Assembly (NCBI GenBank): GCA_038380435.1
Contig: JAWZYU010000005.1
Span: 38,276,001 to 38,340,000, forward strand
Direction of reading: 5' to 3'
From: Ryuthela nishihirai
Lineage: Eukaryota > Arthropoda > Arachnida > Araneae > Heptathelidae
Length of the DNA: 64,000 nt
The notes under the pieces are model-generated. The model was not told the origin of the DNA. It made no database searches and saw only the letters and a program-made list of their open reading frames with translations. Shown here piece after piece: positions 46,072-55,529 of this stretch. Every line of letters starts with the position of its first letter. Positions within the stretch are counted from its first letter, which is position 1. Both the position numbers and the translations under genes were made by a program.

Positions 46072-46593
46072 CACTGATTTTTCAAAAATTAAGAAACGAC
46101 CCTATGTTATGTAAATGGGAAGCTAACGCCGAAGTTCTATAACTTCTAAAATGTTTTTTTTTAATGTGATAACAGATAAATATCTGAATCAACAATATAT
46201 CAATATCTCGATTTTTCACACTTATTTGAATATTTAACAATAACAAAACCAGTCCTAAGAAATTATACGAAATTGGCGACTACTGAAAGATTAATTTGCA
46301 CAAACTTCTAAAATATACATTTATTTTAGAATAATTAAATCATTTGAAATAATAATACTTATTAAGTCTTAGGTCTGATATATATTCTTATGACTGCATT
46401 GTTATTGTTGAATATTCAAACTTTCATAACTCATTAAATAATGGAAGAATATTGTTCAAAATCGAGATATTGATATATTTGATTAAGATCTATATCTCCT
46501 ATTACATTTTTCTTAAAAAACTTATTTTGGAAGTTATAGAGCTCCAATTTACATCATAACATAGGGTTGTAACTTAACTTTTGTCAATCAGTG
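46072..46593. mobile_element. MITE with long inverted repeats, TA-flanked
   Basis: The left end CACTGATTTTTCAAAAATTA and the complement of the right end CACTGATTGACAAAAGTTAA start inverted repeats of about 200 bp. Shared inner blocks are 'accctatgttatg', 'tctataacttc', 'atatatcaatatctcgattt' and 'gaatattcaacaataac'. TA flanks at 46070-46071 and 46594-46595 fit Tc1/mariner (IS630) derivatives. Confidence 0.85.
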
Positions 46594-46599
46594 TATATC

Positions 46600-47190
46600 A
46601 ATTAGAAACGAGTTCAGACTCAATGTTTCAAGACCGAGCCCATCCAGGTCTGAACCATTTCGACAATTATTGGGTCCGATTTGGAGAAACATTTCTCTAA
46701 CGCATCATAAAACCTGTATACAAAATTATATGTTGCTAATATTTTTTTCTTCCAATTGTAGGCTGTTACAAACTTTAAAAAAATTATAATCATTTTATGA
46801 CAAAAATTAAAATTTAAATGCAGTATGCAACGAAAAATGTTAGAAATATTAGTAGAAACTGCAAGTTCTTAGGTTATTTTCATTGTAAACTCAAAGAGCC
46901 ATTTTTTTATTAAAGTTAGAGAATACGTAAAAAACAATCAAAGATGGATGCAGCAATTTTTTAATTACTAAAGACTGATTAAAAGGCTGAAATTATATAA
47001 GAAAAATATTTAATTTTTAGTTTTTTTTGTCTCACACTTCCAAGAACAATTCGAAAATTAAGTTATCTTGAGCTCGATCGCGCCCACCACTAAATATCAG
47101 CAATTGAAATATTGTTCCTGCCGAACTAAAGACCGCAATATGAGAATATCATGAAGAGGGAAAAAAACTGATTATACAAATTGTTGAGCG
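46600..47190. other. AT-rich DNA, no feature supported
   Basis: This separates the MITE from the second LTR element. The sequence GCCAT at 47194-47198 is the left target duplication of the latter. Confidence 0.4.
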
Positions 47191-47198
47191 ATAGCCAT

Positions 47199-47815
47199 TG
47201 TCAGGCTAGAGGCCTTTTCAGGTATTTTTTTGTTCAGGCTTTGTACATTATTTTGGATTTCACCAAAATAGGCATTTGCTACGTGGGAGGCCCTCTGTCC
47301 CGGCATCTGGAAAGTTAATTGAAGTAACAGTGCCCAGAGGGGACGGAGGTCACCCCACTGCTCGCGGACGCCCCAGATGGTCCGGAGCGGAGAGAGAAAG
47401 GAAGAAAGGGTTTGGGAACAGCGAGGAGAAAAGAGAGAGCCAGTCGTAGGACGAAAGCGAAAAGACGTGGAATTGTAAAGCTGAGAAATGCCGACTGGTA
47501 ATAACGGCATTGGGCTCTGTGAATACAGCTGAACAGGCATAGTAAGCTGGTGTTGTTGTAATCTATGTAATTGAGCATATGTCCTCGTCCATCAAGCATG
47601 TTTGGAAGGTTAAATAAATATTTGTTATTTTAAAGTAAAGACTGAAGTTGAACCAATTTATTGGGGAGGAGCCTCAGTATTGAGTCCCTGCAATTGTGAT
47701 AAAATCTTTAATTTTTGTTCCGAAAGACTCTTTCACCCGTCGCGTATTGCGATCGAACCGAGGGGACGTTCCTAAGTGGTCCCAATAGACAAACAAACGA
47801 AGAAGCAACATCACA
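47199..47815 (+). repeat. 5' LTR of gag-only element
   Basis: Begins TGTCAGGCTAGAGG and ends CAACATCACA. Holds 'ggttaaataaatatttgtt' (AATAAA near 47615). Confidence 0.93.
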
Positions 47816-47818
47816 AAG

Positions 47819-47833
47819 TGGCGCAGCCTCCAG
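47819..47833 (+). promoter_or_regulatory. Primer-binding site TGGCGCAGCCTCCAG
   Basis: It starts with TGG three bases after the LTR. The TGGCGCAG start is like the tRNA-Ser-type primer sites known in insect elements such as 17.6 and 297. The exact tRNA here is not proven. Confidence 0.7.
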
Positions 47834-47859
47834 TACGCAACAGAGGTGAAAGTAGGGGC

Positions 47860-48100
47860 GAAGGTGACGGAAGAGTTCCGACATCCATTGTGAGCTGACC
47901 AGAACAAGGCTGATACTGCCAGGAGTGTCCTGCGGTGTGCTTCAGGTGATAGAATAGCTGTGAAGGTACCTGAAGAATCGTGCATCACGTTCGAACTGTG
48001 GAAAAAGCTGTGAAGGTGACAGAAAAGTTCAATATCCATTGGGAGCTGACCAGTGCAAGGCTGATACTACCAAGAGTGTTCCGACTGTGTGCTTCAGGTG
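47860..48100 (+). repeat. Imperfect 89-bp duplication in the leader
   Basis: The segment 47860-47948 ('gaaggtgacggaagagttcc' ... 'gtgtgcttcaggtg') recurs at 48012-48100, 152 bp downstream. It may be packaging or translation related; no function is shown. Confidence 0.8.
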
Positions 48101-48203
48101 GCAGACTGACGAGGCGGTTCGTTCCTGTCATCACATCGGAGATAAGTATCCTCTTACTCTAGGGGCGAGTAGTTAGATACGGCAGAGGCCTGTACGAGCT
48201 AAA

Positions 48204-50222
48204 ATGGAGCTTAGGAGCGGTCGCGATAGGGAAAGGGATGAGTTAAGGCGAGGCTACACAGTCACAGAAAGGGATAGCACGCAGGGTGGTTATTCAGGGA
48301 GTAACCGGGGAAGCGAGGAGGTGACAATAGACAGAGAGTCTGATGCTGCGGAAGACATGAGAGGGCTGAGGGATTATGGTAATGACAACGATACGGATAT
48401 GCTGCAGAGGGGGACCAGAAAGCAGAGAGCTAAAGAAAGGATTGGATATGATTTTGAATTAGAGAGGATGAGGTTAGAGATGCAACTGAGAAGGGAAGAG
48501 AGAGAGGCGGCGGAAAGGGAAAAGGAGAGAGAGGCAACGGAAAGGGAAAAGGAGAGAGAGGTGGCAGAAAGAGAAAAGGAGAGAGAGCATGAGTATAGAA
48601 TGCTGGAACTGCAAATGAGGAATGCAAACGAGGAGAGGGGTGATGTGCGAACGGTGGCAGTTTCTAGTAATCCAGCAGATGCGCGGCTGGCTAATTATAT
48701 AAAATTATTGGGAAATATGTTAGCTGGAAGCCCTAAAAATCCAGAAGAAGTGATAAATCTCTTTGAGACAGCGGAAAGGGGTTTTAAGATATATGAAGTA
48801 CCAGAGGAGTTTCAAGGCAAAATCATCATTTCTTTTTTAGATGGTAAATATACAAATCACGTTTTTCGAAAATTAAGTGCAGAGGATTTTACTAATTATA
48901 AGAAAGTTACAGAGGCTGTATTAAAAGAGTTTAAGCTCACTCCCTCTGCGTACAAGAGAAAGTTTGAAACTATCGCGAAAGAACCGAATGAGTCATATAA
49001 TCAGTTAGCCTCGAGACTCAGAAATAACTGGGATTACTACGTCCGCAGTAGGAAGGTGACAAAATTTGAGGAGCTTATGGACCTGATAGTGTCGGATAAG
49101 TTACGTGATAGCCTTCCTCAAGACACTCATGCTTACGTAGTACAGAAAGAGGCAGAGTCATGGGCAAAAGCAGACGAAATAGCCACGTGGGTAGAAATCC
49201 ATCTAGCCAGTGTAAACGGAATGGAAGAGGTCCAAACTTTTAAAGAGGTAAGGCATAGACAATATGCAGAACGTGTTGTTTCCCCCAAGCAGAGGATAGA
49301 CTCAGAGAGAAGAAGGTATCAACCGGCAGTTAATTTAGCTGAATATAGAAATGTCCCAAAAGTAAGGAGGTGCCATAAGTGTAGATCTGACGAACATTTG
49401 ATGAAAGATTGCCCACTGAGAACTGTGGACCGTGAGAGCCGAACTCAGGTGTACCAAGTTAGCACCTTGGATCAGAATTCTGAAGATGTTTGTGAGGCAA
49501 CAATAGGAAGGGTTACCACACATTCAAAACTAAGTCCAAGCAGACGAGTAATGGAACAGGGAAAGATGCGTATCCCAGTAGATTATAAAGAGGTTCGAAT
49601 CAGAGGTGGCGATAAGACAGCTAGAGCAGTCGTGGATTCGGGGGCAGACCTGACAGTAATCAGAAAGGGGATGCTGAACGAAGAAAAGCACCCGGTAAAA
49701 GACCATCTGTTGTTGCATGGGCCGTTTGGTGATGCCATAAGGGCAGAGGTAAAAGAGCTGCCTTTAAGTTTGATTGATGGTACAGACAATAGCACTGTGA
49801 GTGGCGGAGAAATTAAAGTGCTATGCGCAGTAGTAGCAAAGTTGCGGAAGGAGGTACTTCTGAGTGTGGAAGCATATGGTAAGTTAATTAGAAAGAAGGA
49901 GAGAAGGCCTGTAACTGGTAACCCCAGGAGGAAAATCCACGAGCCGTGGGCCAATAGAGGAAGCTACTATGAAAGAGGTAGAGAAATTCCAGCTAGAAAA
50001 AGGGAAATGTATGCTCCATGGAGACCGTCCAATCAACGCCGTTCTATCTCCCAGCCCAAACATGTGCAGCAATCTGTCAGACTCGATGTCTACGGTGATC
50101 AAAATTATGCAGGGGAGGGGGCGAACCTGGCAATTGGAGGTAACAATGGGTCAGGCCGACGCCAATGTCGACGACTTTCAGCCTGTAGAGTCAGAGGGTA
50201 CGTACGGGAAGGTGATATCTAG
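48204..50222 (+). CDS. gag: Gag-protease fusion of the non-autonomous element
   Basis: The frame of 672 codons from ATG 48204 has no stop. Residues about 1-80 are charged and disordered. About 90-145 is a predicted coiled coil with three 9-residue repeats (AAEREKERE, ATEREKERE, VAEREKERE; 27-bp DNA repeats at about 48508-48590). About 165-345 is a capsid-like region whose LTPSAYKRKFETIAKEPNES, then YNQLASRLRNNW and DKLRDSLPQD, recalls SCAN-like gag of Gmr1-type Gypsy elements. A CCHC knuckle, CHKCRSDEHLMKDC, is at about 391-404. The protease site DSGADLTVI is at about 478-486. After the protease comes an Arg/Ser-rich tail with no RT. The closing 90 codons differ in style and may be fused 3' remnants. 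Confidence 0.9.
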   Translation: MELRSGRDRERDELRRGYTVTERDSTQGGYSGSNRGSEEVTIDRESDAAEDMRGLRDYGNDNDTDMLQRGTRKQRAKERIGYDFELERMRLEMQLRREEREAAEREKEREATEREKEREVAEREKEREHEYRMLELQMRNANEERGDVRTVAVSSNPADARLANYIKLLGNMLAGSPKNPEEVINLFETAERGFKIYEVPEEFQGKIIISFLDGKYTNHVFRKLSAEDFTNYKKVTEAVLKEFKLTPSAYKRKFETIAKEPNESYNQLASRLRNNWDYYVRSRKVTKFEELMDLIVSDKLRDSLPQDTHAYVVQKEAESWAKADEIATWVEIHLASVNGMEEVQTFKEVRHRQYAERVVSPKQRIDSERRRYQPAVNLAEYRNVPKVRRCHKCRSDEHLMKDCPLRTVDRESRTQVYQVSTLDQNSEDVCEATIGRVTTHSKLSPSRRVMEQGKMRIPVDYKEVRIRGGDKTARAVVDSGADLTVIRKGMLNEEKHPVKDHLLLHGPFGDAIRAEVKELPLSLIDGTDNSTVSGGEIKVLCAVVAKLRKEVLLSVEAYGKLIRKKERRPVTGNPRRKIHEPWANRGSYYERGREIPARKREMYAPWRPSNQRRSISQPKHVQQSVRLDVYGDQNYAGEGANLAIGGNNGSGRRQCRRLSACRVRGYVREGDI

Positions 50223-50649
50223 GTAGTCAGAAAGGTGTGCATAGCGTTTCACCTGGGATGTCACCTGTGAACGAATGAACACCGCCAGTACGGCATACCT
50301 TCGTCAAAGACAGTTATTAGTGAGAGAATTCATTTATAAACTGTGTACTCTCGGACAACTACTTCAGTCACCAGGTTTTTTTTTTCTTTGAAGCAAAAAG
50401 ACAATATTTAGACTCAGTGCACCGGGATATACCTAGAAGTTCGTTTATGTTTAAGTGTATTGTACATAGATGTGTAAAAGAGGTGCCAATTCGCAGAGAA
50501 TTTATAGAATTCATAAAGCGACTTAGAACTGTGAATTTTATGGCATTGAACTCTAAGATTTACGCGAAAATGAACTCTGGTTTTCAGCATTCAACTTGAC
50601 TTTTTAGTCAGCAGTTAACAGGACTAACTACTGACTTCTGGCAGGGAGG
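50223..50649 (+). other. 3' untranslated tail and short polypurine tract
   Basis: Contains a ten-T run near 50377-50387. GCAGGGAGG at 50641-50649 directly precedes the 3' LTR and can serve as a short polypurine tract. Confidence 0.6.
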
Positions 50650-51268
50650 TGTCAGGCTAGAGGCCTTTTTAGATATTTTTTTTGTTCAGGCTTTGTACAT
50701 TATTTTGGATTTCACCAAAAGAGGCATTTGCTACGTGGGAGGCCCTCTGTCCCGGCATCTGGAAAGTTAATTGAAGTAACAGTGCCCAGAAGGGACGGAG
50801 GTCACCCCACTGCTCATGGACGCCCCAGATGGTCCGGAGCGGAGAGAGAAAGGAAGAAAGGGTTTGGGAACAGCGAGGAGAAAAGAGAGAGCCAGTCGTA
50901 GGACGAAAGCGAAAAGACGTGGAATTGTAAAGCTGAGAAATGCCGACTGGTAATAGCGGCATTGGGCTCTGTGAATACTCTGTGAATAGGCATAGTAAGC
51001 TGGTGTGTTGTAATCTATGTAATTGAGCATATGTCCTCGTCCATCAAGCATGTTTGGAAGGTTAAATAAATATTTGTTATTTTAAAGTAAAGACTGAAGT
51101 TGAACCAAATTTATTGGGGAGGAGCCTCAGTATTGAGTCCCTGCAATTGTGATAAAATCTTTGATTTTTGTTCCGAAAGACTCTTTCACCCGTCGCGTAT
51201 TGCGATCGAACCGAGGGGACGTTCCTAAGTGGTCCCAATAGACAAACAAACGAAGAAGCAACATCACA
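50650..51268 (+). repeat. 3' LTR of gag-only element
   Basis: TGTCAGG...CATCACA, matching 47199-47815 with small indels and substitutions (e.g. 'gaatacagctgaacagg' versus 'gaatactctgtgaatagg'). Confidence 0.93.
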
Positions 51269-51274
51269 GCCATC

Positions 51275-51975
51275 GTAAACAAATAAGAAAGAAATGAAAT
51301 TTTCTCTTCTTTGTGTCCCACCATCAATAGCAAATGAAGGGTAGTGTAGAACCACAAAGGAAGCGGATATATTTTAAAACTCGACCACGATTTTTGCAGT
51401 CTCGTGCATTTGAAACAAAATTTTTTATAGAAAAATTTTCATTCGGATTAATTAATTTTATACCCAACTTATATTCGTGCAAATCCTATAATCTCTGTTA
51501 ATCGTGGTAATGAAGGGGAAAGAGGGTTGTGAAAAATCCTCGAGTTTCGTTTTTATTATTTGGTCTTTGAAAAACATTTTTTAGCTTCTTTGGAGGAGCA
51601 CAATGATGACTTAAATAAGTGTTTGAAGTGTGGTTGTGACGTGATGCTTGAGGGCTATAAAGGAATATTTCATATCAAGCAAAAAAAAGCCAAGTAGTTA
51701 ACTCTGGAGTCCTTTTTTCAGACGAAAATCATACCCAGAGTGTTAAGATGGTTAAGAAGAGAGTTCAGAGTTTTTTCATCGTGTTTTCAATATATCATTT
51801 TAACTTCTTCATTTTCAAATAAAAAAGTTTGCTCATCGTTATGAATGTTTACAGTTTTTTTTTACTCTGTGTGCCTGTGTTTATATCTTACGAATTATAA
51901 TTATTAATCTGGGTGCCTTGGGTTGGGCCAAGTTTAAAGTGCCTTTGGTTGGGCTTTCCATTTAAATGCGTGTAA
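51275..51975. other. Flanking DNA, no feature supported
   Basis: AT-rich. A minus-strand frame near 51355 carries no recognisable content. Confidence 0.35.
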
Positions 51976-51978
51976 TAC

Positions 51979-52657
51979 ACACGGAGGAGGCGGATTTTAC
52001 TCAACGCCGTTGTTGAGTTGTTTTACCTCCGAGTGGCACATTTTTGCACACAATGGTCTAAATGGCCGGATCACGAGTTGTTGGGTTGTTTTACCTCTGA
52101 ACGGCACTTTTTTGCACACCATGGGCTAAATGGCCAGGTCACATGGACCCCGAAGGCTCAGAGAAGGTTGGGGGAGGGGACCCACTGGAACAGCTGTTGG
52201 GAGACAGATGGTAGCCTCCCGTCAAGGCCATCCAGTGTGTTCTTTAACGTGCACAGGGTATGGCTCTCCCGCACACGGGGCCACGGCTTAACGTCCCATC
52301 CGACGGACGGCGGCCTTTCCAAGCCCATCGGTGTCCCCTACTGACCGTGGGCAGGGGGGAGAATTTTGCGGAGATAAATCTCAACGCTGACCCAGCTGGG
52401 ACTCGAACCTGGGAACTACAGATTACGAGCCTGGCGCGCTACCGACTGAGCCACCCCCACCCCCGGATCACGAGGACCCATGGGCTCAGAGAAGATTGGA
52501 GGAAATACTGGATAACTGTTATGAGACATATGGAGTGTATCGTGTCTCTCTACTGTATCTATTTTTATTTATTGTTGCATTTTCATTGTATTTTTGTTGT
52601 TGTAAATATTTATATGCATTAAGTGTGTTTTTGGAAGTGCTGTTGTCGGGATGTGAC
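51979..52657. repeat. Dispersed repeat D (interrupted by a SINE B)
   Basis: Starts 'acacggaggaggcggatttt' and ends 'ggaagtgctgttgtcgggat'. A second, uninterrupted copy is at 56145-56432 (288 bp). Its left third resembles an old SINE B tail ('ttttacctccgagtggcaca'). Confidence 0.85.
52078..52463 (-). mobile_element. SINE family B, young copy nested in repeat D
   Basis: The 386-bp copy is flanked by exact CGGATCACGAG (52067-52077 and 52464-52474). The uninterrupted repeat D at 56.2 kb reads CCAGATCACGAG once, i.e. the empty site. Tail (AACCC)n-like, tRNA head with B box near 52390. Confidence 0.95.
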
Positions 52658-52669
52658 TCATACCCGTTG

Positions 52670-53430
52670 TTTTCGGATCTGAGTTGGTTGCCTGCACATT
52701 CTGACAAGTCGAAAAACCTTTTACGACTAGCATTGGGTGCGAGAGGAGCGCTGGAGACGGGCCGGGCAACAATAACGCATTTGGAGCGTCGCTGTCAAAC
52801 AGGAAGGACATTTGAACACGCTTCAAGGGACACCGCTCTTACTCAAACAAAATCCTTGCCTAGAGGGTGGTTCGGTTCTAAGTTAGAACCAAGATACAGT
52901 TCTAAGTGAGAACCAAGATATGGTCGTGGTGAACCAAGTACAGTTCTGTGGAACTGAGGTGAGTTCTGTGTGATCACGTTGTAGGCAAAGGTTGGATATC
53001 CTTTCGCCGAGTTTGAGGTCGGTAAAGCGGAATCTGCAAAGTGTGGTTCTCCACTTCATTACATAATTGTTTGCAGCAGCAAAGTCCTACGGAGTCGAGC
53101 GCATCCCCAGCACGTGATTGTATATAAATGTGAATAAACTGTGTCGTCCCTATACAACTCTAGTGAGTGAATTGTTGGACATATCTCTATACATCACTTG
53201 GCACAGCAAGTCTGCGGCATACGTCGGTACGGGTGTAACCATCCAAAAACCTGTTATTTCATCTAAGCGATGATGAATCTAATTAAGGGGCTAAGCGATC
53301 TCCTCTGCTAAAAAGCGATATCTATATCATTGGAGTCACAACATGACATTCGGCGCAGTTCAGTTCAAGCAGGATGTCTAATTTCACGCGACGAAATAAA
53401 AATCTGATTCGTTCCCCTTACGATGGCTCA
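52670..53430. other. Unassigned unique-looking DNA
   Basis: GC content is higher than in its surroundings. 'gttctaagttagaaccaaga' and 'gttctaagtgagaaccaaga' form a short tandem around 52875-52918. 'aaatgtgaataaactgtgtcg' near 53128 is AATAAA-like, followed by a sequence like an LTR end. It could be an old solo LTR, but I cannot define borders. Confidence 0.3.
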
Positions 53431-53435
53431 CGACA

Positions 53436-53700
53436 GAGTCCCCTGTCAAGACTACCCAGCTTGTTCTGTAACATGCATTGGGTATGGCTCTCCTGCATAC
53501 GGGGACAGAGTTTTGCATCCTATCGGACGGATGGCGGCATTTCCAAGCCCTTCAGTGTCCCCTACTGACCGAGGGTAGGGAGGGAAGTTTAGCGGAGGTA
53601 AACCTCAACCCTGGCACAGGTATGACTCGAACCTGGGAACTACAGATCACGATCCAGGCCGGCTGCAGACTAAGTCAACCTCCAGCCCACTAAATGCAGA
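53436..53700 (-). mobile_element. SINE family B, old truncated copy
   Basis: 'gggtatggctctcctgcata', 'tttccaagcccttcagtgtc', 'tatgactcgaacctggg' match the tRNA-proximal two thirds of family B. Confidence 0.75.
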
Positions 53701-53772
53701 GTTACCAGGAACGTTAAAATGCATATATAATAGAGTACTGAAAATAAGATACATATAGTAAATTAAACTTAC

Positions 53773-53869
53773 GCTTGAATAAAAACTCGCACTGGCAGCG
53801 ATCCATGATAGAATAACGAAGCAGGCGACGAAATTCTCTTTCGTTTGCTTGACCAAACGCTTTCAGCAT
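53773..53869 (-). CDS. Weak candidate for an upstream coding exon
   Basis: A strong donor (TTCAAGC followed by GTAAGTTTA) ends an open stretch. Read from ATG at 53869 the frame (MLKAFGQANEREFRR...) leaves in phase 1, which fits exon 1. In a second frame, with no usable ATG, the same DNA reads ENFVACFVILSWIAASASF, a convincing signal-peptide core, but leaves in phase 0. I cannot decide between them, or whether this belongs to the gene at all. Confidence 0.22.
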
Positions 53870-53874
53870 ACCGA

Positions 53875-54430
53875 GTTTGTAACAGACGCGGCCATATTCA
53901 TATGAAACAGAATCAGAACTTGAAAACGTAAATTAAATTTCTTGCTCACTTTCAGTTTAATGCATATAAAATACGCTTTCAATGATAGAAAGTAAAATGC
54001 CATATGCTGAAAACATGTTTTGCTATGAATTACTCTGGACCAGTTTAGGACTTCATACGGATTTTGTAGACAAGGATACATGAGTACAGAAAATATTAAT
54101 TCAACACACTTCTCTTCAAATCGAAACAGGGCAGTCTGCAGAGGGATGGAAGTGAAGGAAAACAAGAGGGCAATATCTACTCCTGGAGAAGTTTAATAAC
54201 GGGAACGGAGGTAAAAAAAACATTTAAAAGCATACTACACATATTTTGAAGGTTCGTATATTTTAAAAGATGACTACAGAGAAAGTGAATAAATGCACAG
54301 GAAGATTTATTTTGCACTAGGGTTAGGTTCCTGAAAATCGCGACGCAGATCGATACACCATTTTCCATAAGAAATAACTAAAATACCTGAGAAAGGCACT
54401 GGTCACGTGACACGAAGGTTGCCAGATCAC
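53875..54430. other. No feature supported
   Basis: Minus-strand frames here have no recognisable motif. Confidence 0.3.
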
Positions 54431-54439
54431 AAATTTCTA

Positions 54440-54513
54440 AAAAAATCGTTGCCAGATATTTTTTCTGAATGCTGTAATCGACCATAGTGTTCGGATACTT
54501 TTTTGAGCGACTG
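54440..54513 (-). mobile_element. Partial copy of the 16217 Tc1-type MITE
   Basis: 'aatcgttgccagatattttt' ... 'gtgttcggatacttttttga' + GCGACTG followed by TA, the complement of the left arm at 16217. Confidence 0.8.
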
Positions 54514-54519
54514 TACTAC

Positions 54520-55520
54520 AATATTCACAGGGCTACCACTGCGACCGCACTGGCGGCAAATTGGCAAACAAGAATGACCAATTTTTCAACAGATAATTTC
54601 CAATTACTTTTAAAAATGACATCAAATTTAGATAAATTAATCATTAATATCTAAGGTCAGACTTGGAGAAAGAGGCGCAAGGTCCATGTCCGCTATGGCC
54701 GGCAGTTATCCAAGTTAGCTCCTGGCGGCAAAATAACTAGCGCTGGCTCTAGATATTCCCTTTCTAAACACTTAAAATTTTTCAAATTCCATCAATATAA
54801 AGAAATATTTAAGCAATAATAATAATAATCAATAATAAAGAAGAAGAATAGTGAACAGAACTGAAAATATATGAGGATGAATGTTTATAACGTAAATTAT
54901 GGAAGATTTATATAAAATGAATAAGTAAGATTTTATTTTCACATATTCACAATACAACAAAATACTCTCTATGCAATAGAAATAGGTAAACTCTGATATT
55001 AAACATTTTTCAGATTGCATAAGATTAGCTGTTATTTCCTTTTTTTTTAGTATTTATAAAATATGTATTTTATTGGATATATAAAAAAATATATCCTGTG
55101 TATCGTAGAAAACTTTGATTTCATATAAAGCAATAGAAACTGTCAAAATTGCTATTAGTATACAGCAAATAAAATGAATTAAAATAAGTATTATAATTGT
55201 GCAATAAAATATTCTAAAACACTATTAATATTGTTTCATAACAAGTAAAGTATATTTTATGAAAACCAAACGTAGAATGAAATTTCTCATTTTTCCATTT
55301 ACAATGATAATGAAAATAATTATAAGCCTCGATTAGAGTGCAACCCTCGTGTTTGGAGGAAATTATGCAACTCATAAAGAAATAAGTTATTTTGGCAGCA
55401 AATATAAATGCATCATAAATATCTAAAAAGACTTTTAAGTATAAAACAGAACAATTTACTGTTGAAGGGGGAAAAACTTCTTGCATATTATGAATAAATT
55501 TATCTTGTAAATATATAAGA
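54520..55520. other. AT-rich DNA, no feature supported
   Basis: Long A/T stretches and short AT microsatellites only. Confidence 0.35.
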
Positions 55521-55529
55521 GAATTAAGG

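Larger units (their letters stand above)
47199..51268 (+). mobile_element. Non-autonomous LTR retrotransposon with gag-protease only (TR-GAG-like)
   Basis: Complete architecture in 4070 bp: 5' LTR 47199-47815, primer-binding site, leader, one 672-codon gag-protease frame, short tail, and 3' LTR 50650-51268. GCCAT flanks both sides (47194-47198 and 51269-51273). RT, RNase H and integrase are absent, so it must depend on enzymes from a partner element. LTRs differ at roughly 15 positions by eye, so it is older than the Gypsy insertion at 35653. It could be an internal-deletion derivative of a SCAN-gag Ty3/Gypsy (Gmr1-like) element, or a long-lived gag-only family. Confidence 0.9.
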
